DNA of 64,000 nt from Halalkalicoccus sp. CG83 (GTDB taxonomy: Archaea > Halobacteriota > Halobacteria > Halobacteriales > Halalkalicoccaceae), in assembly GCF_037081715.1 (NCBI RefSeq), contig NZ_JAZDDH010000002.1, positions 248,001-312,000 on the forward strand, given 5' to 3'. The notes beneath the pieces are model-generated. The model was not told the origin of the DNA, did not search any database, and saw only the letters and a program-made list of their open reading frames with translations. A program made the position numbers and the translations under genes. Positions 33,227-42,007 of this stretch are shown here, piece by piece; positions within the stretch are counted from its first letter, which is position 1; each line of letters starts with the position of its first letter.

Positions 33227-34471
33227 ATGGAACGATACGACCTGCTCTATCGCCTCTACGAGGAGTTCGAGGCGGATACGTTGCGGGCCTACCAGGACTT
33301 CGTCGAGGTGTTCCCGCCGATCGATTCGCGGGTCGCCCTCGAGCACTGGCGGACCGCGAGTGACGAACTCGCGAGGCGCAAGGACGCGATCAGCGGGGCG
33401 TTCGACCACGGTGACGTCTTCGCGGAGATCGCGGCCCACGCGACACGCGAGCAGGCGTTCAGCGCGCTCGATCTCCACTCGAAGTACGGCCGTGCCGTGA
33501 ACGTTCTCGTGCTGGACGTCGACGAGACGCTGCGTTCCGCGGGGAACACCGACAACGAGATCCCCCGCGAGACGCTGGCCCTGTTGACGGAGTTCCACGA
33601 GGGTGGCGTTCCGATCGTGATCTGCACCGGCCAGACCCTGGAGAACGTCAAGGGATTCATGATCCAGGGGCTGGGCAGCGAGATCGTCCACTCGGGCGCC
33701 TTCTCGATCGTCTACGAGGCCGGTACCGGCGTTTTCACCCCGAACCACGGCGCCGAGACCAAGCGACTGCTCTACGAGGACCTCGAGGAGTCGATCGTCT
33801 CGATCTTCGACGCGCTCCGCTCGCGCGTGCTCCGCGAGGCGCCCGAGGAGCTCCGGCGGGGCTGTCACCTCCAGGGCAACGAGTTCAACGTCACGATGAA
33901 GCCCAACTTCGAGACCGGCTCCCCGCAGGCGACCGATCTGATCGACGACGCGCTGGTCTACGAACTCGATCTGCTGGCCGAGGTGCTCGCCGACCGCACC
34001 GACGACCCGCCGGAGCGCGTTCGCGAGTGGACCCGCGCCTTCTACGCCGAGGGCGACTCCGAGATCCGCACCGTCCTCGAGGGAGCCGACGCGACGTCGG
34101 AGGTCGACCCGGACGAGGCATCCGAGTCGGTTCTCGACCTCCTCGAACGGATCGACGTCGCCTACTACGAGGGAGACGCCGCGGAGATCGGAAGCCGCGA
34201 GCTCAACAAGGTCGTCGGGATCGAGGCCGCGCTCGAGGTGCTCGGCGTCGAGGACCCGTTCGCGCTGGTGATGGGCGACTCGAAGAGCGACCTCCGGGTG
34301 ATGGAGTGGGCCGCCGACGGCCGGGGAATCGCCGCCGCCCCCGAGCACGCCTCGCAGGACGTCCTCGAGCACGTTCTCGGGACTGACGAACTGCTGTTCA
34401 ACCGCGGCCGGAGCGCCGACGTACTCCGAACGGTCTACGCGTTGAACCGGCTGACGACCGTCACCGACTGA
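33227..34471 (+). CDS. HAD-superfamily hydrolase with N-terminal helical domain (414 aa)
   Basis: Phosphatase-type HAD protein. Motif I is VLVLDVDETLRSAG (Asp97 nucleophile, Asp99 acid), motif III/IV is LVMGDSKSDLRVMEWAA, and the cap is inserted between them. About 90 residues of a separate helical N-terminal domain (ERYDLLYRLYEEFEADTLRA) precede it, a combination seen in haloarchaea. Substrate unknown; neighbours suggest a sugar phosphate or glycan precursor. ATG 33227 is used. Its stop is 196 bases before the asparagine-synthase-like gene on the same strand. Confidence 0.84.
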   Translation: MERYDLLYRLYEEFEADTLRAYQDFVEVFPPIDSRVALEHWRTASDELARRKDAISGAFDHGDVFAEIAAHATREQAFSALDLHSKYGRAVNVLVLDVDETLRSAGNTDNEIPRETLALLTEFHEGGVPIVICTGQTLENVKGFMIQGLGSEIVHSGAFSIVYEAGTGVFTPNHGAETKRLLYEDLEESIVSIFDALRSRVLREAPEELRRGCHLQGNEFNVTMKPNFETGSPQATDLIDDALVYELDLLAEVLADRTDDPPERVREWTRAFYAEGDSEIRTVLEGADATSEVDPDEASESVLDLLERIDVAYYEGDAAEIGSRELNKVVGIEAALEVLGVEDPFALVMGDSKSDLRVMEWAADGRGIAAAPEHASQDVLEHVLGTDELLFNRGRSADVLRTVYALNRLTTVTD

Positions 34472-34565
34472 CCGTCGGCGTCCCGTTCGATCCGCGAGAC
34501 CGTGGTTGGTTCGCCGCCGTTCGGCAGTGTGGCGACCGACCCGCTAGTATCGAAGTACTGGAACG

Positions 34566-34573
34566 TTTATATG
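34566..34573 (+). promoter_or_regulatory. TATA box for the asparagine-synthase-like gene
   Basis: TTTATATG predicts transcription start near 34595, leaving a leader of about 70 nt to ATG 34667. This argues against starts at 34502 or 34571. Confidence 0.55.
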
Positions 34574-34666
34574 GATCGGGCGACGACGTCCTCGAAAGAC
34601 GAGAGGGATGGGCCGGTCCGACGGCGCACCGCTCCCGCGACGCCTACGAAGGGTGGAATCCGCGTG

Positions 34667-36397
34667 ATGGAAAAGGAGCTGTTCGGCGTGTTCGATGATC
34701 GATCGGCGTTCGAGCGGGCCCGATCCCCGGAGTCGTTCGACCGGCTCTGCTCGACCGACGCCCTCACCGTCGGGATCCGCGACCCGGCTCTCGGCATCCC
34801 CGGGCGCAGCGCGGCGTACGACGGCCCTGAAGGGGCCTGCGTCATCTGGGGAGAGGCGTACCTCCCCGAGGAGGCCCAGGACGATCCGGCCCGATGGGTG
34901 CTCCGCCGCTATGCCGAGGTGGGAACCAACGCGCTCTACCGGCTCAACGGCTCTTACCTCCTCGCGATCGCTCACGACGGCGAGGCGGCCGTCTACACCG
35001 ACCCGATCCGTTCCTGGGAGTGTTTCTACACCGACGCGTCCGGCGTTCGGACGTTCGGTACCGACGCCGAGCGCGTCTGTCGGACGGTACCGACGCTATC
35101 ACTCGATCGAGAGTCGATGCTCGAGCTCGCCCACCTCAGCGTCATCCTCGACGATCGGACCCTGTTCGAGGAGGTCGAGCGCGCGCCGTTCGACGGCGTG
35201 CTCTTCGCCGACGAGACCGACTCGCTCGAACGGTTCGTCTACCGTCCTCGACGGTTCGACTACGCGACCGAACTCGCCGCACGCCTCCGTCGCGCGCTCG
35301 ATCGACGCGCCTCGCTGCCCGGTCGAAAGGGGCTCCTCCTCGGGGCGGGCTACGACTCGCGGGCGCTGCTCGCCGGGATCCCGGAAATCGAGTCCTGTTA
35401 CACCGTCGGAGCGGAATCCGCCCCGGAGGTCCGGGTCGCGCGCAAGATCAGCAACCAGTACGGTGCGAGCCACCGGCGAATCCCGATCGACGGCTCGTAC
35501 TTCGACGTCGGTGCCGATGTCGTCCGTTACACCAACGGGATCGGCGAGTCGATCCACGTCCACCAGCGCGGAGTCGAGTCCATCGCCGATGCCGACGTGG
35601 TCTACCACGGCTGGGCGATGGACTCGCTTCTGAAGGGCTTCTTCGTCCCGAAGCGCCGGGTCGGTGCGTTCGGCAAGTCGGTGAAGCTCTCCTCGCTCGA
35701 CGAGGACCCCGACGTCGTCGACTTCCTCAGTCAGAGACGCCTCGGAATCATGCCGGAGTGCGACCACCTGCTTGCGGACTGTCCGGGGGTCGACGACCCC
35801 GCGGAGTTCGTTCGCGACCGCCTCGAACACGAACTCGACCAGTGTCGCGACCGCTGTGAGCGGATCCACGACCTCCCGAACGTCCTCGGGGTCAAGAACC
35901 TCCCCTCCCGATCGTTCCGAACTCACCTCGCAGACCGGTTCATCGAGTCGTTCCTGTGTGCCGACCGGGAGCTCCTCGAGTGGCACCTCCAGACCCCGCC
36001 CGAGCACCGAACCACCGAGACGTTTCTGGACGCGGTCAGGCAGCTCGACCCCGACGTTCTCCAGTACCGCCCCCCCGACCGGCCACGGACGAACTCGGTC
36101 ATCAACCAGGTCGAGGGGTTCCTGCGGCGCAACCTCCGCGGGATGAAGGCCTTCGGCAACCCGTGGCCCAACCGACGGGACATCTACCGGCGCTACGACC
36201 TCGATAACGTGCTGTTTCCCGACTCGCCCGAGATCCACTCCTGTAGCGTCCGGTACAAGCTCCGCGTCCACGACGTCGTCACGTGGCTCGACATGCTGTC
36301 CGGCGAGCACCCGATCGAGCCCGAGGAGGTCGGCTGTCCGCCCGCGGACCGTCGGATCCATCCCGGACGGCCGTTCGAGTCCGAACGGCCGCCGTGA
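34667..36397 (+). CDS. Asparagine synthase-like protein lacking the glutaminase cysteine (576 aa)
   Basis: The layout matches asparagine synthetase B: an N-terminal Ntn-like domain (VIWGEAYLPEEAQDDP, LYRLNGSYLLAIAHDGEAAV), then an ATP-pyrophosphatase-like domain. But the chain begins MEKELFGVF, not Met-Cys-Gly, so ammonia cannot be released from glutamine by the usual Cys. The PP-loop, normally SGGxDS, reads GAGYDS at residues 226-231. Relatives act in surface-glycan or natural-product modification, or are inactive. The C-terminal 200 residues are rich in Arg and Cys (MPECDHLLADCPG). The gene stands alone, in line with the HAD gene before it. Confidence 0.75.
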   Translation: MEKELFGVFDDRSAFERARSPESFDRLCSTDALTVGIRDPALGIPGRSAAYDGPEGACVIWGEAYLPEEAQDDPARWVLRRYAEVGTNALYRLNGSYLLAIAHDGEAAVYTDPIRSWECFYTDASGVRTFGTDAERVCRTVPTLSLDRESMLELAHLSVILDDRTLFEEVERAPFDGVLFADETDSLERFVYRPRRFDYATELAARLRRALDRRASLPGRKGLLLGAGYDSRALLAGIPEIESCYTVGAESAPEVRVARKISNQYGASHRRIPIDGSYFDVGADVVRYTNGIGESIHVHQRGVESIADADVVYHGWAMDSLLKGFFVPKRRVGAFGKSVKLSSLDEDPDVVDFLSQRRLGIMPECDHLLADCPGVDDPAEFVRDRLEHELDQCRDRCERIHDLPNVLGVKNLPSRSFRTHLADRFIESFLCADRELLEWHLQTPPEHRTTETFLDAVRQLDPDVLQYRPPDRPRTNSVINQVEGFLRRNLRGMKAFGNPWPNRRDIYRRYDLDNVLFPDSPEIHSCSVRYKLRVHDVVTWLDMLSGEHPIEPEEVGCPPADRRIHPGRPFESERPP

Positions 36398-36444
36398 CTC
36401 CCGCACCGCCAGTCATTAAGGCGTCGGCGTGCGAGCACCCGAGC

Positions 36445-37344
36445 ATGCAAGAGACAGGCTCTGCCGACCCGTTCTCCCTCTCGGGCGTGATTCCGCCGAC
36501 GATCACCGCCTTCGACGAGGACGAGGCCGTCGACTACGACCGGACCGCGGCCCACGCGCGCTACGTCGTCGACGGGGGCGCCCACGGCGTGTTCCCGCTC
36601 GGCACCAACGGCGAGTTCCCGCTGCTCTCGGGCGAGGAGCGCGACGGCGTGGTCGAGGCGGTCGTCGAGGAGATCGACGACGTGCCCGTGATCGCCGGCG
36701 TCGGCGCGCCGAGTACACACCAGACGGTGAGGCATGCCGAACACGCCGAGTCCGTCGGCGCCGACGGGATCGTCGTCGTCACGCCCTACTACTATCCGCT
36801 GGACCACGACGCCGCCCTCGAGCACTACCGGACGGTCGCCGAGTCGGTCGACCTCCCGCTCTACGTCTATCACATCCCGAGCAAGACCGGCAACGCGCTC
36901 TCGCTCGACACCCTCGACGCGCTCGCCGACATCGAGAACCTCGTCGGGGTCAAGGACTCGAGCAAGGACGTCCCGTGGCTCGCCCAGGCGATCGACGCCC
37001 ACCCCGACCTCACCTTCCTGGCCGGCTCGGACTCGCTGCTCTTCCCGGGCCTCGAGATCGGCTGTTCGGGCATGGTCAGCGCCGTCGCCAACGTCTTCCC
37101 CGAGCTCGTCGTCGACCTCTTCGAGGCCTACGAGGAGGGCGACGAGGACCGCGCTCGTGACCTCCAGAGCGAGGTCTACGACGTGCGCGACGCGATCAAG
37201 TACGGCTCGTACATGGCGGGCGTGAAGAGCGCGCTGCCCCACGCCGGCTTCGATGCCGGCCCGCTTCGCAGCCCCCTTCGGCTGATGGATGAGGAGGACG
37301 AGGAGGCGATGGTGGCGGATCTCGAGGCGCTCGACCTGCTGTAG
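36445..37344 (+). CDS. Dihydrodipicolinate synthase family / 2-keto-3-deoxygluconate aldolase (299 aa)
   Basis: TIM-barrel class I aldolase. The Schiff-base lysine is Lys170 in NLVGVKDSSKDVPW, and Tyr142 in LPLYVYHIPSKTGN helps catalysis. The active-site loop reads GTNGEFPLLSG in place of the GTTGE of true DapA, as in KDG aldolases of haloarchaea. The usual reaction would be splitting 2-keto-3-deoxygluconate (or its phosphate) to pyruvate and glyceraldehyde (phosphate). The GfcR-like regulator and the gluconate dehydratase in the same window support that role. ATG 36445 begins MQETGSADPFSL. Confidence 0.85.
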   Translation: MQETGSADPFSLSGVIPPTITAFDEDEAVDYDRTAAHARYVVDGGAHGVFPLGTNGEFPLLSGEERDGVVEAVVEEIDDVPVIAGVGAPSTHQTVRHAEHAESVGADGIVVVTPYYYPLDHDAALEHYRTVAESVDLPLYVYHIPSKTGNALSLDTLDALADIENLVGVKDSSKDVPWLAQAIDAHPDLTFLAGSDSLLFPGLEIGCSGMVSAVANVFPELVVDLFEAYEEGDEDRARDLQSEVYDVRDAIKYGSYMAGVKSALPHAGFDAGPLRSPLRLMDEEDEEAMVADLEALDLL

Positions 37345-37579
37345 CGCGCCGCTCGTCGCGTCGAATCTCCGGCGTCGATCCGTCCCTCGACTCCGCGCCC
37401 CGGACCGCATCGATCCCGGCCGACGCGTTCTGCGTCCGGAGTTCGGCGACCTCTTCGGGTACCTCGTGTTCTATCGCGGTCATTCCCACCTGGGCGCCGG
37501 CGCCGGAACGAGCTACGACCGCGACGCTGTAGCGGCGAAACGTTATTCGAGGAGGCCGTTACACTAGATACCACCTCAC

Positions 37580-38872
37580 ATGAGGTCGCCGATCACTACC
37601 GCCCGGTCGCTGGCGGACTACGAAGCGGTAACGCCGGACGATCAGATGGCGGCCCTGTACTCGACCGCGGATGACCTCGGCGACGTTCGAGTCCTGCACC
37701 TCAACTCGACGGCCACCGGAGGCGGCGTCGCGGAGATCCTCCACTCGCTCGTCCCCCTGTCGAACGACCTCGGGATCGACACCGACTGGCAGGTGATGGA
37801 CGCCGAGGAGTCGTTCTTCGAGGTGACCAAAGCGATGCACAACGCCCTGCAGGGCCAGGACGTCACGTTCACCGAGGAGATGGAGGCGACGTATCGCCGG
37901 GTCACCGAGCGAAACGCGACGGCGCTCGACGGGCAGTACGACGTCGTCGTCCTCCACGACCCCCAGACGCTGGGCATGGCGAGGGAGCTGAAGGATCGGT
38001 TTCCCGATACGCGGATCGTGTGGCGATGTCACATCGATCTCACCGACGCGAACGAACGGTATCTGCAGGCCGTAGTGGACGACGTCCGCCGGGTCGACCA
38101 CGCGGTGTTCAGCCGTCCCGAGTACGGCCGAGGCGTCGACGTTCCTACGAGCATCATCCACCCCTCGATCGATCCGCTGACCGACAAGAACCGCCCGCTG
38201 GACCGAGAGGAGCTCGCGGTCGAACGCGATCGGCTGTTCCCGATCGAGTTCGGCGACGACTCGCCGGTGATAACCCAGGTATCGCGGTTCGATCCCTGGA
38301 AGGACCAGTTCGGGACGATCGAGATGTATCGTCGGATCAAGGACGCCGTCCCGGGCGCACAACTGGTTCTCGCGGGCGGGATGGCGGACGACGATCCGGA
38401 GGGCAGGGAGGTGTACGAGGAGGTCGTCGCCGCGACGGCCGACGATCCGGACGTGCACTTGCTGACGAACCAGCCCGATACGACGATCGACTTCCTGCAA
38501 CGCGAGTCGGCGGTCGTCGTCCAGAAGTCGCTTCGCGAGGGGTTCGGACTCGTCGTCTCCGAGGCGCTCTGGAAACGAACCCCCGTCATCGGTTCGACCG
38601 TCGGCGGCATCCCCCTCCAGATCGAGGACGGGAAGAACGGCTATCTCGTCGACCCCGACGACGTTGACGGCGCCGCGGCTCGACTCGAACGCCTCCTCGC
38701 CGACGACGACCTTCGTCGTCAGTTGGGCGAACGCGGTCGCGAGACCGTCAGAGAGCGGTTCCTCCTCCCGCGTCACCTGTTGGACTACACCGAACTGTTC
38801 CTCGGGGTTCGTGACGGGGCGAACGACCCGAACGAGCCGAGGGCGTCCCGTACGGATGCGGATCGATCGTAG
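37580..38872 (+). CDS. treT: GT4 glycosyltransferase, TreT-like trehalose synthase (430 aa)
   Basis: A retaining GT-B glycosyltransferase. The N-terminal half contains VRVLHLNSTATGGGVAEILH and VWRCHIDLTDANERY; the nucleotide-sugar half contains ITQVSRFDPWKDQFGTIE and the family 4 signature SLREGFGLVVSEALWK with the conserved acid. This is the pattern of trehalose glycosyltransferring synthase (NDP-glucose plus glucose to trehalose), a likely compatible-solute route in a halophile. An acidic tail of about 20 residues ends the protein. ATG 37580 is used. TreT versus another GT4 enzyme cannot be settled by sequence. Confidence 0.83.
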   Translation: MRSPITTARSLADYEAVTPDDQMAALYSTADDLGDVRVLHLNSTATGGGVAEILHSLVPLSNDLGIDTDWQVMDAEESFFEVTKAMHNALQGQDVTFTEEMEATYRRVTERNATALDGQYDVVVLHDPQTLGMARELKDRFPDTRIVWRCHIDLTDANERYLQAVVDDVRRVDHAVFSRPEYGRGVDVPTSIIHPSIDPLTDKNRPLDREELAVERDRLFPIEFGDDSPVITQVSRFDPWKDQFGTIEMYRRIKDAVPGAQLVLAGGMADDDPEGREVYEEVVAATADDPDVHLLTNQPDTTIDFLQRESAVVVQKSLREGFGLVVSEALWKRTPVIGSTVGGIPLQIEDGKNGYLVDPDDVDGAAARLERLLADDDLRRQLGERGRETVRERFLLPRHLLDYTELFLGVRDGANDPNEPRASRTDADRS

Positions 38873-39076
38873 TTTCCACGTCCTCCTACACGGCTCTCCT
38901 CTACGAACGGTTCCCAGATCGCCCTTTCAGGGGGAGCCGACGACCCCCCCACGGACAGCCGTTGTCGGCAGAGGCACCTCCATCCCTGGTTCCTGGCTAT
39001 TGCCGCTACCCACACGGTTCGAGGCGATGAATCAGCCATAGCCACCCACTGGTTTATTGAGACTCTCGAGAAACTA

Positions 39077-40024
39077 GTGCAGCAGGTAGAAGGACTGATC
39101 ACCCCGATGTTCGACCGATCGTCCGTGCGATTGCTCCTCGATAGATATCGGCTGATCCGGCTTCGACAGACGATCGACCGTGAGGTGGACGACTTCGTCG
39201 TCGACGTCGAGGCCGACCCCGAGCGTGCATCGCTCGTTGACGATCCGTTCGTCTCGATGGAAGACGCCCGTGATCGCTTGGAACGGTTAGAAACCACGTT
39301 GCTCGAGCAGTCCGACCGACGAGCGGTGTTTCTTACCGTCTACACCGAGATGACAGCGGAGACCATACGGGAAATCGACGCGGGTGAATTCATCGATTCG
39401 GCGTGGATGGAACGATATCTCGTTCGCTTCGCGGAGTACTACAGACGAGCCTTCCGCAACTACGAGCGTGGTGCGATCGCCGAGGTACCCGATCCGTGGA
39501 TCGTCGCCTTCGGAGCCGCAATCCGCGGCGATGCTCTCGCTCTGCAGGACGCGTTCTTAGGGATCAATGCTCACATCAACTACGATCTCGCGTTGACGCT
39601 CTCGGACATCGGTCTGGATCCCGACCGTTCCGATAAGTACGTTGATCACGCCCGTATTAACGGGATACTTCATCGACTGGTGAGCGTTCAACAGGAACTC
39701 CTCTCAGAACTGTACGCTCCGGGTCTGTCACGAGTCGGCGACCAGTTCGGCGAGTTGGATGACATGGTAGTGGCTCTGAGTCTCCACACGGCCCGGAAAA
39801 AGGCGTGGCAGGTGGCCGTGGTTCGATCCGATGCGAGGTGGACGCCGGTCGAGAAGTCTACCGAGTGGTTGCTGAGCCGAACTGCGACGGGTGGTGCGTA
39901 TCTCCTGTTATCCCCGGAGACGAGTCCAGCGACGATGCAGGTGCTTCGAAAGATCGAAGCGGACCAGCTCGACCTGTTGTCCTATGCTCAGGACTTCCAT
40001 AACCGTGCAGAAACGGTTTTGTGA
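39077..40024 (+). CDS. DUF5995 family protein (315 aa)
   Basis: The defining segment FLGINAHINYDLALTLSDIG (residues about 162-181) with its His is present, along with AEYYRRAFRNYERGA and helical N- and C-termini. DUF5995 proteins are helical and of unknown role. GTG 39077 lies about 26 nt behind the TATA-like TTTATTG (39052-39058), which supports a leaderless GTG start; ATG 39107 (MFDRSSVRL) is the alternative. Codon usage looks slightly richer in A and T than neighbouring genes, which could mean later acquisition. Confidence 0.78.
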   Translation: MQQVEGLITPMFDRSSVRLLLDRYRLIRLRQTIDREVDDFVVDVEADPERASLVDDPFVSMEDARDRLERLETTLLEQSDRRAVFLTVYTEMTAETIREIDAGEFIDSAWMERYLVRFAEYYRRAFRNYERGAIAEVPDPWIVAFGAAIRGDALALQDAFLGINAHINYDLALTLSDIGLDPDRSDKYVDHARINGILHRLVSVQQELLSELYAPGLSRVGDQFGELDDMVVALSLHTARKKAWQVAVVRSDARWTPVEKSTEWLLSRTATGGAYLLLSPETSPATMQVLRKIEADQLDLLSYAQDFHNRAETVL

Positions 40025-40279
40025 GGGCCCTGATCCATCGATCCTCCTCTGATCTGGTGTCGGCCGCATCGAGGTCCGGGATCCCCTGCTTTCCGAGACC
40101 CGCAGGACGGCCGGTATCCCGAGCGACGGTTCGCACGGAACGGTCCCTGCCGGAGGATGCACCGCCTCCGGCCGTCGACGCCGGACTAGAGAACCGAAAC
40201 ACGATCCGCTCGACGATGCGGCGTTCCACCCAGTCGGTCACCCGTATCGACGGAGCGCTATCGAACCCTCGAGAGGTCC

Positions 40280-40732
40280 TCACGGTGGTCCCGGCGCGTA
40301 GGACTGGTCGCGCGCGACGACGGTCTCCGGTTCGAACCTGACGAGCCGATACCGATCGGATCGGTCGAAGACGGCGTGGAATCGCCGGTCCCACCGCTCC
40401 GCGGGGCCGAGATACCGTCGGAACAGCCGCCGGGTTCGATCGGGATCGAACGCCTCGAGGCTGGCACGGCCGCGCATCCCGACGTGCTGGACCAGTCCCC
40501 GGCGGGCATCGAAGTCGACGACCGCGAGCGCGGTCCGCGGGTCGTCCTCGATCCGTCCGGGGTAGCTCTTCGTCTCCGGGTTGACGGCGATCCAGAGCGC
40601 CCCCTCCTCCCAGAGGTACCACAGCGGCGAGACGCGGGGGCCGTCGGGCGAGGCGGTCGCGAGAAAGCAGAACAGCGGGCGTGCGAGGAACGTCTCCAGG
40701 TCGATCCCCAACGTGTCTTCGACGATCTCCAT
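40280..40732 (-). CDS. Pyridoxamine 5'-phosphate oxidase-family protein (150 aa)
   Basis: A small flavin-binding split-barrel fold. FCFLATASPDGPRVSPLWYL and ALWIAVNPETKSYPGRIEDD match the PNPOx-like proteins that bind FMN or F420. The C-terminal half (RFHAVFDRSDRYRLVRFEPE) completes the barrel. Such proteins reduce or bind many ligands; vitamin B6 synthesis is not implied. The start is ATG 40732. It is followed after 47 bases, on the opposite side of the window order, by the enolase-superfamily gene that ends at 40780. Confidence 0.83.
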   Translation of the reverse strand: MEIVEDTLGIDLETFLARPLFCFLATASPDGPRVSPLWYLWEEGALWIAVNPETKSYPGRIEDDPRTALAVVDFDARRGLVQHVGMRGRASLEAFDPDRTRRLFRRYLGPAERWDRRFHAVFDRSDRYRLVRFEPETVVARDQSYAPGPP

Positions 40733-40779
40733 ACGGTCGATTCGATCGATTTCGCCTTGAAAGTGTGACCCGGAGACCG

Positions 40780-41931
40780 CTAGGGTCGCTTGAGCGCGCC
40801 CTCGGCGTCGAAGAGGCTGTGGCTGTCCTTGGGTTCGCCGGGGTGATCACGGGCGGCCTCGGCGTCGAACTCGACGCCCAGTCCCGGCTCGTCGGGAACT
40901 GCGAGGGTCCCGTTCTCGACCTCGAAGTCGTGCTTGACGATCTCGTCGCCCCAGGGAACGTCCCGGCTCATGTGTTCGAGCACCTCGAGGTTCTCGATGC
41001 CGGCACAGAGGTGTAGCGCCGCCGCTGTCGAGACGCCCGCGTTGGGGTTGTGTGGCGCGAACGTCATGTAACGGGATTTGGCCATCGCGGCGGCGTGCTG
41101 GAGCTTCTGAATGCTTCCGTAGTTCGTCACGTCGGGCTGGATGACGTCACACGCCTGCGTGCGGATCAGGTCGGCCATCGTCTCGTTGTTGTAGATTCGT
41201 TCGCCGGTCGCGACGGGCATGTTCACCCGCCTGGTGATCTCGGCCATCACCTGTCGGTCCTCGAGCTCGACCGGTTCCTCGAGGAACATGATGTCGTACT
41301 CCTCGAGGGCGTTCGCGACCTCGATCGCCCCGCGCCTGGAGAACCGGCCGTGACAGTCGAGCGCGATGCCGACGTCCCAGCCCACGGCCTCCCGCACCGC
41401 TTCGAGCAGGTCGGCGACCTCCTCGATCTGGTCGTTATCGAGGGAGTACTCGTAGTGGGCGAACGGATCGCACTTCAGCGCGGGGTACTCCTGTTCCTCG
41501 ACGGCTTTCTCGGCGTGATGCGCGTAGTTCTCGGGGGTTCGCTCGCCGATGTGCCAACCGTTGGCGTAGACGGGGATCTCGTCGTGGATCTTCCCGCCGA
41601 GCAGCTTCCAGACCGGCTCGCCGTAGTGCTTGCCCGCGATGTCCAGCAGCGCGATGTCGAAGGCGTTGGCGACGGCGTTGATCAGCTTGCCCGCGCGCCA
41701 CGCGAACGGGTCGCGCGTGAGTCGGCGGTTGATCGCCTTTCGGTTCAGCGGGTCCTCGCCGATGAGGTAGTGTTTGTGCGCGTCGGCGGTCGCCTCGAGC
41801 GCGGCGGTCAGCCCCTCGCCCGAGAGCGCCTCCCCGACGCCGCTGATCCCCGCGTCGGTGTGGACCTGTACGAAGAACCAGTTTCGCCAGTCGGCGTCGA
41901 CGACGAACGTCTCGACTTCAGTGATCTCCAT
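40780..41931 (-). CDS. Enolase-superfamily sugar-acid dehydratase (mandelate racemase-like, 383 aa)
   Basis: Capping domain plus modified TIM barrel of the mandelate racemase/galactonate dehydratase group. Metal ligands are in GIALDCHGRFSRRG (Asp), FLEEPVELEDRQVM (Glu) and PVATGERIYNNE (Glu), with a catalytic His in FAPHNPNAGVSTAA. This set fits a D-galactonate, gluconate or related aldonate dehydratase giving a 2-keto-3-deoxy acid. It is divergent from the gluconate-dehydratase-like gene at 42008, 76 bases away, sharing a promoter region. It is only distantly related to that neighbour, so substrates probably differ. Confidence 0.85.
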   Translation of the reverse strand: MEITEVETFVVDADWRNWFFVQVHTDAGISGVGEALSGEGLTAALEATADAHKHYLIGEDPLNRKAINRRLTRDPFAWRAGKLINAVANAFDIALLDIAGKHYGEPVWKLLGGKIHDEIPVYANGWHIGERTPENYAHHAEKAVEEQEYPALKCDPFAHYEYSLDNDQIEEVADLLEAVREAVGWDVGIALDCHGRFSRRGAIEVANALEEYDIMFLEEPVELEDRQVMAEITRRVNMPVATGERIYNNETMADLIRTQACDVIQPDVTNYGSIQKLQHAAAMAKSRYMTFAPHNPNAGVSTAAALHLCAGIENLEVLEHMSRDVPWGDEIVKHDFEVENGTLAVPDEPGLGVEFDAEAARDHPGEPKDSHSLFDAEGALKRP

Positions 41932-42007
41932 GGCTGGGGGTCCATACGAACCCTCATACCGTTTTCGAACCCCCCACTGTTTTGGCGGTGAGGGGGCCAC
42001 TCGAAGT

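Noticed and set aside
37196-37489. Small minus-strand frame starting MGMTAIEHEVPEEVAELRTQ
   Set aside because: The first 20 residues look protein-like, but the rest becomes Pro/Arg-rich and overlaps the aldolase end. There is no promoter or family support, so I treat the 235-bp spacer as empty.
39858-40850. 330-codon minus-strand frame over the end of DUF5995 and the PNPOx-like gene
   Set aside because: Arg/Ser/Pro-rich composition without domains, crossing two genes that are supported by motifs.
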